From the NCBI RefSeq assembly GCF_004011505.1, contig NZ_SAUN01000001.1, forward strand, positions 10,939,501 to 11,003,500: DNA of 64,000 nt, written 5' to 3'. Below, in pieces: positions 1-8,484 of the stretch. The DNA is from Nonomuraea polychroma (GTDB lineage: Bacteria; Actinomycetota; Actinomycetes; Streptosporangiales; Streptosporangiaceae). Positions within the stretch are counted from its first letter, which is position 1. Every line of letters starts with the position of its first letter. Under the pieces are notes generated by a model, which saw only the letters and a list, made by a program, of their open reading frames with translations, was not told the origin of the DNA and ran no database searches. Both the position numbers and the translations under genes were made by a program.

Positions 1-1
1 C

Positions 2-238
2 GACGCTCTGAGGCTGGCGGTCCGTGACAACGGGCCAGGACCGTCCGACGAGGGGACGGCCGGACACGGGCTGGCGGGCATGCGGGAGCGTGCCGCGGCC
101 GTGGGCGGTGAGCTGCGCACCGGTCCCGCACCTGGCGGCGGCTTCCTCGTCGAGGCGCGACTGCCTGGAAAGGACGCCGACGACGCGTCCATGACAGGCA
201 ACACCCCCGCGAGAGGAAAGGACGCCAGCGCCCCATGA
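2..238 (+). CDS. Sensor histidine kinase, C-terminal end only
   Basis: The reading frame enters from before the window and gives 78 residues ending at a TGA that overlaps the next ATG (ATGA). The residues DNGPGP followed by GHGLAGMRERA are the G1 and G2 boxes of the HATPase_c ATP-binding fold of NarL-partner kinases (HisKA_3 type). The kinase would phosphorylate the response regulator encoded immediately downstream, and the overlap suggests translational coupling. The last 20 residues are a polar tail beyond the fold. The sensing domain lies outside the window, so the signal cannot be inferred. Confidence 0.85.
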   Translation, partial: DALRLAVRDNGPGPSDEGTAGHGLAGMRERAAAVGGELRTGPAPGGGFLVEARLPGKDADDASMTGNTPARGKDASAP

Positions 239-894
239 TCCGTGTGGTCATCGCCGACGATCATCTGGTCGTCCGGACCGGGTTCGCCGAGTTGCTCGAC
301 ACCCAGCCGGACTTCGAGGTCGCCGGCACCGCCGCCGACGGGGCGGAGGCGGTGCGGATCTGCCGGGAGCTGGCCCCCGACGTCGTGCTCATGGACGTGC
401 GCATGCCGGGTATGGGCGGGATCGAGGCCACCAGGCAGCTCGCCGGAGCCGGTGCTGAGGGGCCGCGGGTGCTCATCCTGACGACGTTCGACCTGGACGA
501 GTACGTCTACGACGCGCTGCGCGCCGGAGCCAGCGGCTTCCTGCTCAAGGACGTCACCGCCGAACGGCTCTTCGACGCGGTACGCGTGATCGCCGGCGGC
601 GAGGCGCTGCTGGCCCCGGCGGTCACCAAGCGGCTGATCAGTGAGTTCGCCCGCCTGGGCCCGAGATCGGAGGCGCCCGCGCTGTCGACGCTGACGCCGC
701 GCGAGACGCAGGTGCTCCGGCTCGTCGCCGAAGGGCTGTCCAATCCGGAGATAGCGGCCCGGCTGGTGGTCACGGAGGAGACGGTCAAGACCCACGTCAG
801 CCGGGTCCTGAACAAGCTAGGGCTGCGCGACAGGACGCAGGCCGTCGTCGCCGCGTACGAGTCGGGCCTGGTCGTGCCGCGCAGCCGGTCATGA
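235..894 (+). CDS. NarL/LuxR-family two-component response regulator
   Basis: The 219-residue protein has the standard two-domain layout. The receiver domain covers residues 1-120, with the acidic pair in IADDH, the phospho-acceptor Asp in VVLMDVRMPG near residue 54, and a conserved Lys in FLLKD. A C-terminal LuxR HTH runs from about residue 150 to 210 (LTPRETQVLRLVAEGLSN, then VKTHVSRVLNKLG). The gene overlaps the kinase gene by four bases. It converges on the transporter operon to its right with a single base between the two stop codons, so it is not cotranscribed with it. Whether it regulates that operon is unknown. Confidence 0.92.
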   Translation: MIRVVIADDHLVVRTGFAELLDTQPDFEVAGTAADGAEAVRICRELAPDVVLMDVRMPGMGGIEATRQLAGAGAEGPRVLILTTFDLDEYVYDALRAGASGFLLKDVTAERLFDAVRVIAGGEALLAPAVTKRLISEFARLGPRSEAPALSTLTPRETQVLRLVAEGLSNPEIAARLVVTEETVKTHVSRVLNKLGLRDRTQAVVAAYESGLVVPRSRS

Positions 895-895
895 C

Positions 896-1975
896 CTAGA
901 AGTCGAAGTCGTCAATGTTGTCCTTGTTGAACACGGTCGGCTTGCCGAGCAGCACCTCACCCTTGGCCCCGATCGTGTACTCGCCCAGCTTGCCCGCCTT
1001 GAACTTCTCGCCCTCGGCGCCGGTGATCTGCCCAGAGGCCAGGGCGGCGCCCGCGTACGAGGCCAGGTAGCCCAGGTCGGCAGGGTTCCACAGCTCGAAG
1101 GCGTCGATCGTGCCGTCCTTGACGAACTTGCGCAGCTGGTTCGGCGTGCCGAGCCCGGTCAGCTTGACCTTGCCCTTGTACGGCGAGTCCGACAGGTAGC
1201 GGGCGGCCGCGGCGATGCCCACGGTCGTGGGGGAGATGATGCCCGCCAGGTCCGGGTACGAGCGCAGGAGGCCCTGGGTCTCGGTGAAGGACTTCTGGTC
1301 GTCGTCGTTGCCGTAGGCGACCTTGACCAGCTCCATGTCCTTGTACTCGGGCTTCTTGAGCTCGTCCTTCATGAACTCGATCCAGGTGTTCTGGTTGGTC
1401 GCGTTCGGCGTGGCGGACAGGATGGCGATCTTGCCCTTGTGCCCGATCTGCTCGGCCAGGAGCTGCACCTCGGTACGGCCGAGGTCCTCGGGGCTGGCCT
1501 GGTTGACGAACACGTCGCGGCCCTCGGGGGCGGTGTCGGAGTCGTAGCTGACGACCTTGATGCCGGCGGCCCTGGCCTGCTTGAGCGCGGGCACGACGGC
1601 GTTGGGGTCGTTGGCGGAGATGACGATGGCGTCCTGCTCCTGCTGGATCAGCGTGTTGATGTAGGACACCTGCGAGGAGGCGCTGGCCTCGGACGGGCCG
1701 ACCTCCTTGCCCTCGCCGCCGAACTCCTTGGCGGCCTCGATGCCGCCGTTGTCGGCGATCGTGAAGTACGGGTTGTTCACCTGCTTCGGCAGGAAGGCGA
1801 TCTTCAATCCCTGCTTGAGCGGGGCGTTCGGGTTGGCCGCGGCCGACGACGCAGCGGTGGCCGGGGCGGAGGACTGCTGCTGTTGCACGTCGCTCCTGGT
1901 GGTGCCGCCGCACGCGGCGGTCATCAGGACGAGTCCGGCCAGGAGCGCTGTATGACGCATTCCCATTTTCATCAT
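896..1975 (-). CDS. Sugar-binding lipoprotein of a CUT2 ABC transporter (rhamnose type)
   Basis: This 359-residue protein starts with a lipoprotein signal ending in the lipobox LMTAAC, so the mature protein should be anchored outside the membrane by Cys22. The remainder is a periplasmic-binding-protein type I fold, with KIAFLPKQVNNPYF at the start of lobe 1 and DAIVISANDPNAV in the first hinge. Length and sequence resemble the rhamnose-binding RhaS family and, more distantly, autoinducer-2-binding LsrB. It is the last gene of the operon. Its ATG overlaps the stop of the permease gene, and a GGAAGGGA ribosome site lies just upstream. No rhamnose catabolic gene is visible, so the substrate is only probable. 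Confidence 0.8.
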   Translation of the reverse strand: MMKMGMRHTALLAGLVLMTAACGGTTRSDVQQQQSSAPATAASSAAANPNAPLKQGLKIAFLPKQVNNPYFTIADNGGIEAAKEFGGEGKEVGPSEASASSQVSYINTLIQQEQDAIVISANDPNAVVPALKQARAAGIKVVSYDSDTAPEGRDVFVNQASPEDLGRTEVQLLAEQIGHKGKIAILSATPNATNQNTWIEFMKDELKKPEYKDMELVKVAYGNDDDQKSFTETQGLLRSYPDLAGIISPTTVGIAAAARYLSDSPYKGKVKLTGLGTPNQLRKFVKDGTIDAFELWNPADLGYLASYAGAALASGQITGAEGEKFKAGKLGEYTIGAKGEVLLGKPTVFNKDNIDDFDF

Positions 1976-2997
1976 GGGGACTTCCCTTCCATTTGTGGTG
2001 ATGTGCGCCGTCGCCAGACCGCCCCCAAGTTAGGCGCCAGCACGGACGCGACGAGCAGCAGACCCGTCACGAAGTTGAGCACCTCGTTGGCCACGTCCGC
2101 CAGGATCAGGGCGTTGCGGACGACGCCGAGGAGCAGGACCGCCATGAGGACGCCGGGCAGTGAGCCGCGGCCGCCGAAGATCGACACTCCGCCCAGCAGC
2201 ACGGCGGCCACGACGGCCAGCTCCAGGCCGACGCCGTTGTCGGCGCGGGCGCTGGCGTACCGGAACGTGTAGACCAGCGAGGCGAGCGAGGCCATGACCC
2301 CGGAGGCCACGAACAACCAGAACTTGATGCGCTTGACCCGGACGCCGGAGAAGTACGCCGCCTCCTCGTTCGAGCCCAGCGCGAAGATCGACCGGCCGAG
2401 ACCCGTCGCGTGCAGCACCACGGCCGCCACCGCCGCCAGCAGCGCCACCAGCACCGTCATCAGCGGCACCGGGCCGATCGAGGCCGTCGCCAGGCTCGTG
2501 TAGGCCGGCGGCAGGTCGGCCACCGCCTGGTCGCCCAGCATCACGTACGCCAGGCCGCGGAAGAGGGCGAACGTCCCGATGGTCACCGCCAGGGAGGGGA
2601 GGCCGAGGCGGGTGACCAGCAGGCCGTTGAACGCGCCGCACAGGGCGCCGACCAGCAGGCAGATCGGCATGATCGCCTCGATCGGCAGCCCGGCGTTCCA
2701 CAGCCAGCCCAGCACGGCGCAGGACAGGCCGAGCGTGGAGGCCACGGACAAGTCGATCTCTGCGGCCACGATGACCAGGGTCATGGTCAGGGCCATGAGG
2801 GCGATCTCGGTGGTGTCGAGCAGCAGGAACGAGACGTTGGAGCCGTTGGCGAACCCGTCCACGCCCAGCGACGCCCAGACGACGACGCCGACGAGCAGCG
2901 CGAGGATGAGCGTCTCCCACCGGCGGAGCAGGTCAGTGGTCGCCGACTGCCGGAGCTGGTCCGTGGTCGGCGACTGGCGGAGCTGGTCAGTGGTCAT
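1972..2997 (-). CDS. CUT2 sugar ABC transporter permease (second)
   Basis: The 341-residue protein has eight to ten hydrophobic segments and the BPD_transp_2 pattern of ribose/rhamnose permeases. A conserved cytoplasmic segment around GSNEEAAYFSGVRVKRIK and the motif GGVSIFGGRGS are present. Its start overlaps the upstream permease gene by 11 bases. The first 26 residues are three copies of a TTDQLRQS-like unit, which paralogues do not usually have. The first true membrane segment begins near residue 30. It should form the channel with the neighbouring permease, energised by the ATPase at 4047. Confidence 0.88.
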   Translation of the reverse strand: MTTDQLRQSPTTDQLRQSATTDLLRRWETLILALLVGVVVWASLGVDGFANGSNVSFLLLDTTEIALMALTMTLVIVAAEIDLSVASTLGLSCAVLGWLWNAGLPIEAIMPICLLVGALCGAFNGLLVTRLGLPSLAVTIGTFALFRGLAYVMLGDQAVADLPPAYTSLATASIGPVPLMTVLVALLAAVAAVVLHATGLGRSIFALGSNEEAAYFSGVRVKRIKFWLFVASGVMASLASLVYTFRYASARADNGVGLELAVVAAVLLGGVSIFGGRGSLPGVLMAVLLLGVVRNALILADVANEVLNFVTGLLLVASVLAPNLGAVWRRRTSPQMEGKSP

Positions 2998-4021
2998 CGC
3001 GGAACCTCCGGCGGCGGAGTGCGGCGGCCACCCGCAGGGCGAGCAGCCTGTCGAGGACGATGGCGGCGATCAGCAGGGCGCCGTTGATGGCGGTCTGGGC
3101 GAGCGCGTCCACGCGGAGCACGGCCAGCGCGCTCGTGATGCTCGCCAGCAGCAACGCCCCCAGGGCGGCCCCGTAGACCGTGCCGCTGCCGCCGAAGATC
3201 GCCACGCCGCCCACCACGACGGCGGCGATCACGTCGAGTTCCTTGCCGGTGGCCACGGTCGCGTCGACGGTGCCGAAGCGGGCCGCCCACATGACGCCGG
3301 CGAGTCCCGCCAGCGCCCCGTTGGCGACGAACGCCGCCATGATCCGGCGCCGTACCTGGATCCCGGCCAGCACCGCGGCCTCGGGGTTGGAGCCGATGGC
3401 GTACAGCTCGCGGCCGGCGCGCAGGTTGCGCAGCATCCAGCCGACGACCAGCAGGACGGCCAGGGCGACCAGCGCGAGCAGCGGCATCCCGAGCACCGAG
3501 CTCGAGCCCAGGGACAGGAAGCCGTCGGGCATGTCGGCCGCGTTCACCTGCCGGCCGCCCGCCCAGGCGTAGTCGATGCCGCGGAAGGCGTACAGGGTGC
3601 CGAGCGTGGCCACCAGGGCGGGCACCTTGGCCACCCCGACGAGCAGCCCGTTGATCGCCCCGCATGCCGCGCCGAGCACCACGCACCCGGCGATCACGAC
3701 GGGGATCGGCACGCCGGGGTTGTCGGCGAGGACGAGCGCGCCCCCGAACGCCGACAGCCCGACCACCGAGCTGACCGACAGGTCCACGTTCCGGGTGATC
3801 ACGACGAGTGTCTGGCCGACGGCGAGCATGGCCACGATGGCGGAATTGAGCAGGATGTCACGCAGGCTGCCGTAGGTCAGGAAGCTCGGGTTCACCGCCC
3901 CCGTGACGCCGAACAGGGCGGCGAGCGCGGCCAGGATGCCCAGCTCACGCACCCGCGCGACCATGTCGACGAGCCGCCGGCCGCCGTTGCGCGTGGGGCG
4001 GCGGGTCGCGGTGGCGGTCAT
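2987..4021 (-). CDS. CUT2 sugar ABC transporter permease (first)
   Basis: This 344-residue multi-spanning protein is a paralogue of the downstream permease and carries the same signature segments: TLVVITRNVDLSVSS in the first half, then GSNPEAAVLAGIQVRRR, then GGVAIFGGSGT. The polar N-terminus (MTATATRRPTRNGGRR) is cytoplasmic. The gene lies 25 bases downstream of the ATPase gene and overlaps the second permease by 11 bases, so the four transporter genes form one operon read leftward. CUT2 importers normally use one ATPase with two fused domains and one or two permeases, as seen here. Confidence 0.88.
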   Translation of the reverse strand: MTATATRRPTRNGGRRLVDMVARVRELGILAALAALFGVTGAVNPSFLTYGSLRDILLNSAIVAMLAVGQTLVVITRNVDLSVSSVVGLSAFGGALVLADNPGVPIPVVIAGCVVLGAACGAINGLLVGVAKVPALVATLGTLYAFRGIDYAWAGGRQVNAADMPDGFLSLGSSSVLGMPLLALVALAVLLVVGWMLRNLRAGRELYAIGSNPEAAVLAGIQVRRRIMAAFVANGALAGLAGVMWAARFGTVDATVATGKELDVIAAVVVGGVAIFGGSGTVYGAALGALLLASITSALAVLRVDALAQTAINGALLIAAIVLDRLLALRVAAALRRRRFRDDH

Positions 4022-4046
4022 CCGACATCCCTCCTTTCAGTGGTGG

Positions 4047-5543
4047 TCATGCCGCGCTCCTTCCGGTCGCAGCGGCCATCACGTTCTCCTCGGTGGCCTG
4101 CGCGCGGTCGATCTCGGCGACCAGCCGTCCTTCATGCATGACCAGCACCCGGTCCGCCATGCCCAGCACCTCGGGCAGCTCCGACGAGATCATCAGCACC
4201 GCCACCCCGGTCCCGGCCAGCTCCGACAGCAGCCGGTGCACCTCGGCCTTGGTGCCCACGTCGATGCCCCGGGTGGGCTCGTCCACGATGATCACCGACG
4301 GCTTGCGTGCCAGCCACTTGGCGAGCACGACCTTCTGCTGGTTGCCGCCGGACAGCACGTTCACCGGGTCCGTCAGCCGGGCGAACTTCAGTTGCAGGCG
4401 CACCGCCCAGTCCTTGGCCCGCTGCCGCTCGGCGAGCCGAGAGATCAGCGGCCCCCGGTGGAGGGCGGCCAGCCCGGCCAGGCCGATGTTGCGTTCGATC
4501 GACAGGTCCATGACCAGCCCCTGCTGGCGGCGGTCCTCGGGGACCAGCGCCAGCCCGGCGGCCATGGCCGCCGTGGGGCTGGCCGGCCGCAGCCGCTTGC
4601 CGTCCACCTCGACGCTGCCGGCGTCCCACCGGTCGATGCCGAACACGGCCCTGGCGACCTCGCTGCGCCCGGCTCCCACGAGCCCGGCCAGCGCCACGAT
4701 CTCGCCCCGCCGCACCTCGAACGACACGTCGGTGAAGACGCCCTCGCGGGTGAGCCTGCGCACGCTCAGCGCCACCTCGCCGACGCTCGTCTCCTGCTTG
4801 GGGAACAGGGCGTCCAGCTCCCTGCCCACCATGCGGCGCACCAGGTCGTCGGGCGTGATGTCGGCGATCAGGTCACTGGCGACGAAGCCGCCGTCGCGCA
4901 GGGTCGTGACCCGCTGGCACAGCTCGAACATCTCCTCCAGCCGGTGCGAGATGAACAGCAGCGCGCACCCCTGCTCGCGCAGCGCCTTGGCCACGCCGAA
5001 CAGCCGGGCGACCTCCTTGCCGGACAGCGCGGCGGTCGGCTCGTCCATGATGAGCACCCGGGCCTGCCGCGACAGCGCCTTGGCGATCTCCACGAGCTGC
5101 TGGTCGGCGATCGACAGCCCGCGGGCCGGCTGGTCGGGGTCGAGTTGCACGCCCAGCCTGGTGAACAACTCGGCAGCGTTCGCGCGCATGGTCCGCCGGT
5201 CGATGCCGAGGCGGCCACGGGGCTGACGCCCCATGAAGATGTTCTCGGTGACCGACAGGTCGGGGAACAGGGTCGGCTCCTGGTAGATCACCGCGACCCC
5301 GGCCTGCTGGGCGTCGGCGGGGCCGCCGAATTCGACCGGCGCGCCGTCCAGCAGGATCTGCCCGGAGTCGGGCCGGTGCACGCCCGAGAGGATCTTCACG
5401 AGCGTGGACTTGCCCGCGCCGTTCTCGCCGGCGAGGGCATGGACCTCGCCCGCATGCAGTTCTAGAGAGACCTCGCGTACGGCCCGCACCGCGCCGAACG
5501 CCTTGCTGACCCGTGAGAGGGACAGCACGGGAGTATTTGGCAT
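4047..5543 (-). CDS. CUT2 sugar ABC transporter ATP-binding protein, two fused ATPase domains
   Basis: The 498-residue protein has two tandem ABC domains. The first has Walker A GENGAGKST at residues 39-47, signature LSIADQQ and Walker B VLIMDEPTAAL. The second has the degenerate P-loop GLVGAGRSE usual in this family, signature LSGGNQQKV and Walker B VIIVDEPTRG. ATG at 5543 was chosen over an upstream in-frame TTG at 5558 because AGGGTG sits at the right distance before it. It is the first gene of the transporter operon and powers import through the two permeases. RhaT and LsrA proteins share this layout. Confidence 0.9.
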   Translation of the reverse strand: MPNTPVLSLSRVSKAFGAVRAVREVSLELHAGEVHALAGENGAGKSTLVKILSGVHRPDSGQILLDGAPVEFGGPADAQQAGVAVIYQEPTLFPDLSVTENIFMGRQPRGRLGIDRRTMRANAAELFTRLGVQLDPDQPARGLSIADQQLVEIAKALSRQARVLIMDEPTAALSGKEVARLFGVAKALREQGCALLFISHRLEEMFELCQRVTTLRDGGFVASDLIADITPDDLVRRMVGRELDALFPKQETSVGEVALSVRRLTREGVFTDVSFEVRRGEIVALAGLVGAGRSEVARAVFGIDRWDAGSVEVDGKRLRPASPTAAMAAGLALVPEDRRQQGLVMDLSIERNIGLAGLAALHRGPLISRLAERQRAKDWAVRLQLKFARLTDPVNVLSGGNQQKVVLAKWLARKPSVIIVDEPTRGIDVGTKAEVHRLLSELAGTGVAVLMISSELPEVLGMADRVLVMHEGRLVAEIDRAQATEENVMAAATGRSAA

Positions 5544-5627
5544 GCCACACCCTGGCAAAATCGTTTTAATCGGTGGATGGAAAGTAAGGCAGCAACCAGC
5601 GGCGCGTCAATGCCCTGTTAAGTCGAG

Positions 5628-5639
5628 CTTTCCGGAAAG
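5628..5639. promoter_or_regulatory. Perfect 12-bp palindrome upstream of the sugar transporter operon
   Basis: CTTTCCGGAAAG is a perfect dyad located 85 bases before the ATPase start, in the 126-base gap between the AraC gene and the transporter operon. Its position suits an operator for the operon. No regulator gene specific for it can be identified in the window. Confidence 0.4.
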
Positions 5640-5666
5640 TTGCGATGTGTCCGGGCTTTAGGCTGA

Positions 5667-5683
5667 TTGTTACGTTTTAACAA
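5667..5683. promoter_or_regulatory. Inverted repeat TTGTTA-N5-TAACAA at the end of the AraC gene
   Basis: Six-base arms flank a five-base spacer, and the AraC stop codon lies within the site. The AT-rich arms have too little stability for a good terminator, so an operator for the downstream transporter operon is the alternative reading. Confidence 0.3.
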
Positions 5684-6641
5684 CGTCTCTGATGGGCAGG
5701 GCGGCAGCCGATGGCGCCGAGCAGGGGTTGCGGCGATACCTGCCGGGTGCCAGGCCGTACTCACGCTTGAACGCGTTGGCGAAGGCGAACTCCGAGCCGT
5801 AGCCGACCCGGGCGGAGATCTCGCCCAGCGGGGCGTCGGACTCCTGCAGCAGCCGGGCGGCGGTGGCCAGGCGCCACCACGTGAGATACGTCAGCGGCGG
5901 CTGGCCGACCAGCGTGGTGAAGCGGCGGGCGAACGCGGCCCGCGACAGCCCCGCCCGCCCCGCCAGCTCCGCCACCGTCCACGGGTGCGCGGGGTCGCGG
6001 TGCATGGCGTCGAGCGCGGCGCTGATGCTCGGGTCGGACAGAGCCAGTGCCCAGCCGGTGAGCTCGCACTGGCCGTTGTCGGCGTCGAACCTGGCCCGCA
6101 GGATGTACAGCAGGAGCATGTCCAGGAGTGACGAGACGATCGTGTCGGCGCCGAGGCGCGGTTGCCTGATCTCCGCGCCCAGGAGATCCACCGCGGCCCG
6201 CAGTTCCGAGTGGAGCCCGAGCTGGGCCGGCAGGTGGATCAGCTCCGGCAGCTCGCGCAGGACCGGGTGCGCGCGGGCGGGATCGAGCTGGTAGCCGCCG
6301 CACAGCAGGATCGTGGCCGGGCCCGAGCCGCCCACCGAAGCGGACTCGAACAGGCCTCCCTCGGCCAGCGGGTCACACTGCGGCTCGGCCACCGGCGTGG
6401 CCGGGCTGTCGGCCAGGGCATAGCCGTGCCCGTGCGGGAAGAACAGCACGTCGCCCACCGACAACGCGACCGGCGCCCCGCCGGGCGGCAGGAGCCAGCA
6501 TGACCCCTGCAGGACCACCTGGAACCCGGCGGATCCGGGAGCGGAGGGAAAGCGCTGGCCCCAGGGGGCGTGCCATTCGATGCGGACCGAACGGGGCCGG
6601 CCGGTGCGCATGATGGCGAGCACGTCGCTGAGCACGTCCAT
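5670..6641 (-). CDS. AraC-family transcriptional regulator with cupin sensor domain
   Basis: The 323-residue protein has an N-terminal cupin-like sensory domain at about residues 10-180 and a C-terminal AraC double HTH at about residues 215-310. The HTH shows the classical second-helix motif ISARVGYGSEFAFANAFKREYG followed by PGRYRR. Family members of this layout (AraC_binding/cupin_6) often sit divergently from NAD(P)-dependent reductases and control them. Here the divergent neighbour is the fused NmrA/MDR gene starting at 6748. The gene precedes the sugar transporter operon on the same strand, but 126 bases with two palindromes separate them, so separate control is likely. Confidence 0.88.
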   Translation of the reverse strand: MDVLSDVLAIMRTGRPRSVRIEWHAPWGQRFPSAPGSAGFQVVLQGSCWLLPPGGAPVALSVGDVLFFPHGHGYALADSPATPVAEPQCDPLAEGGLFESASVGGSGPATILLCGGYQLDPARAHPVLRELPELIHLPAQLGLHSELRAAVDLLGAEIRQPRLGADTIVSSLLDMLLLYILRARFDADNGQCELTGWALALSDPSISAALDAMHRDPAHPWTVAELAGRAGLSRAAFARRFTTLVGQPPLTYLTWWRLATAARLLQESDAPLGEISARVGYGSEFAFANAFKREYGLAPGRYRRNPCSAPSAAALPIRDVVKT

Positions 6642-6670
6642 ATCGGAACTCTAGCTCCTGAGACGACGGC

Positions 6671-6720
6671 GTATGAATCGCAGATGTCAACGCATTGGCC
6701 ATCTCGCGGCTCGATCATAC
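6671..6720. promoter_or_regulatory. Long-spaced inverted repeat between divergent AraC and reductase genes
   Basis: GTATGAATCG at 6671-6680 matches CGATCATAC at 6712-6720 in inverted orientation with one bulged base. Two half-sites 31 bases apart inside a divergent promoter region fit a dimeric AraC-type regulator. The assignment is inferred from position only. Confidence 0.3.
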
Positions 6721-6747
6721 GGTTGCTTGCGACAAGAGGAGCGCCTG

Positions 6748-8475
6748 ATGAGTCGAGTTCTGGTCACCGGGGCGACCGGAAAGGTCGGTCGTCACGTGGT
6801 GACGCTGTTGGAGGAGGCCGGGGCCGAGGCCGTGGCACTGAGCAGGAGCACCGGGGATCTGAGCGATCCCGGGTCATTGCCGCTGGACGGTGTGGAGGCG
6901 GTGTTCCTGGTGTGGCCGTTCGCCACCGCCGAGGGGGCGCGGGCGGTGGTCGAGGCCGTCGCCGGGCGGGCGCGGCGCGCCGGGAGGTCGGTCGGGGCCG
7001 GTTGGTCGGGGAAACTCGTCTACCTCTCCTCCGCCGCCCTGCGTGACGGCGAGCGCGAGGTGGAGCGGTTGATCGAGGGGTCAGGCCTGGAGTGGACGTT
7101 CCTGCGCCCGCACGCCTTCGCGGCCAACGCCTTGCGGTGGGCGCGGCAGGTGCGGGCGGGAGCGGTACGCGGCGCGTACGGGCAGGCCACCGGCCCGGTG
7201 GTGCACGAGCGGGACATCGCCGCCGTGGCCGTGCGGGCGTTGCTGGACGAGGGGCACCACGGCGCGGCGTACGAGCTGACGGGCCCTGACGTGCTCACGC
7301 AGGCCGCGCAGGTGCGGATCATCTCCGAGGTCACCGGGATACCCGCCCGCTGGGAGGAGATCCCGCTGGACCGCGCCCGCGCTGACCTCCTGGCCCAGGG
7401 CTGGCCGCCCGAGGCGGCGGACGGCGTCCTTCAGGCCCAGGCGAGCCAGGCCCAGGGGAGCCGGGCACAGGGGAGCCGGGCACAGGCATCGGTCACCTCG
7501 ACGGTCGAGGAGGTCACGAAGAGCCCCGCGAGCACGTTCCGGCAGTGGGTGGTGGAGCACGCCGGCGAGTTCCGGACCCCTCCGAAGGCGGCGCCCACGA
7601 TGCGGGCGGCACGCATCCACCGGTTCGGTGACGCCTCGGTGATCCGCCAGGACGAAGTTCCCACGCCGCGTCCAGGACCCGGGGAGGTGCTCGTCGAGGT
7701 GGCGGCCACCTCGTTCAACCCGTCGGAGGTCGGCCTGCGGTCCGGGCTGCTCCCTGAGGTGTTCCAGGCGACCCTGCCGCACACGCTCGGCTGGGACGTC
7801 TCCGGCACGGTCGTCGAGACCGGTGCGGGCGTCACCGCCCTGGCACCGGGGGACCGGGTCTTCGGCATGGTGGGCGGCGCGGCGGCCGAGTACGCGGTCG
7901 CCCCCGCGGAGGTCCTGGTCAAGGCGCCGGAGAGCATCCCGCTCGCGGACGCGGCGGCCATCCCCGTGGCGGGGCTCACGGCCTGGCAGGCGATCTTCGA
8001 GCACGCCCGCATCACGCCGGACCAGCGCGTGCTGATCAACGGCGCGGGCGGCGGCGTCGGCCGGTTCGCCGTGCCGTTGGCCAAGCTGGCAGGCGCGCAC
8101 GTGACGGCCACGGCCGGCCCGCGCAGCGCCGATGCGGTGAGACGGACCGGTGCCGACGAAGTCGTCGACTACACCGAGGCTCCGCTGCCCGGCGGCATGG
8201 ACGTGCTGCTGAACCTGATCCCGGTCCCCGAGGACGCGGCGAAGGCCCTGGCCGGGCTGGGCCGGCTGATCGTCACCATCGCGACCCCCATCGAGGGCGG
8301 CACACATTTCGTGATGCGTTACGACCCCGGGCAACTGGCCGCGATGGCGGCCCTGATCGACGAGGGACGTCTCGCGGTCGAGGTCGCGGAGTCACACCCC
8401 CTGTCCGAGCTGCCCGAGATCCACCGCAGGGCGGAATCGGGCGACACACACGGAAAAATCATGCTCTATCCCTAA
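6748..8475 (+). CDS. Fusion of NmrA-like NAD(P)-binding protein and quinone oxidoreductase (MDR)
   Basis: ATG at 6748 follows AGAGGAG at ideal spacing, giving 575 residues. Residues 1-284 are an atypical short-chain dehydrogenase/NmrA fold, with TGATGKVG nucleotide-binding glycines at residues 7-14 and LVYLSSAA. They end in TFRQWVVEHAGEFR, which is how free-standing NmrA proteins normally finish. From Met285 (MRAARIHRFG) a complete zinc-free medium-chain oxidoreductase follows, with GAGGGVGRFA as its NADPH loop. A Gln/Ala/Ser-rich linker lies at residues 231-248. Both halves are NAD(P)H reductase folds, so reduction of a small electrophile or quinone is likely. The FMN reductase gene follows after 9 bases. 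This is a real in-frame fusion with no frameshift visible. Confidence 0.85.
   Translation: MSRVLVTGATGKVGRHVVTLLEEAGAEAVALSRSTGDLSDPGSLPLDGVEAVFLVWPFATAEGARAVVEAVAGRARRAGRSVGAGWSGKLVYLSSAALRDGEREVERLIEGSGLEWTFLRPHAFAANALRWARQVRAGAVRGAYGQATGPVVHERDIAAVAVRALLDEGHHGAAYELTGPDVLTQAAQVRIISEVTGIPARWEEIPLDRARADLLAQGWPPEAADGVLQAQASQAQGSRAQGSRAQASVTSTVEEVTKSPASTFRQWVVEHAGEFRTPPKAAPTMRAARIHRFGDASVIRQDEVPTPRPGPGEVLVEVAATSFNPSEVGLRSGLLPEVFQATLPHTLGWDVSGTVVETGAGVTALAPGDRVFGMVGGAAAEYAVAPAEVLVKAPESIPLADAAAIPVAGLTAWQAIFEHARITPDQRVLINGAGGGVGRFAVPLAKLAGAHVTATAGPRSADAVRRTGADEVVDYTEAPLPGGMDVLLNLIPVPEDAAKALAGLGRLIVTIATPIEGGTHFVMRYDPGQLAAMAALIDEGRLAVEVAESHPLSELPEIHRRAESGDTHGKIMLYP
7438..7482 (+). repeat. Three 15-bp tandem units encoding the linker of the fused reductase
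   Basis: The units follow the pattern CAGGGGAGCCGGGCA. The second and third are identical and the first is degenerate. They encode QASQA/QGSRA/QGSRA in the inter-domain region, consistent with slippage in an unconstrained linker. Confidence 0.7.
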
Positions 8476-8484
8476 GGACGAGAA

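Noticed and set aside
2294..4141. Plus-strand frames of several hundred residues across the sugar-permease genes
   Set aside because: They are antisense shadows rich in Arg, Gly and Pro with no recognisable domain, and the minus-strand permeases are convincing.
896..5543. Autoinducer-2 (Lsr) import operon
   Set aside because: The transporter resembles Lsr at the family level, but no LsrK, LsrF or LsrG gene is present and the binding protein looks closer to rhamnose-binding RhaS.
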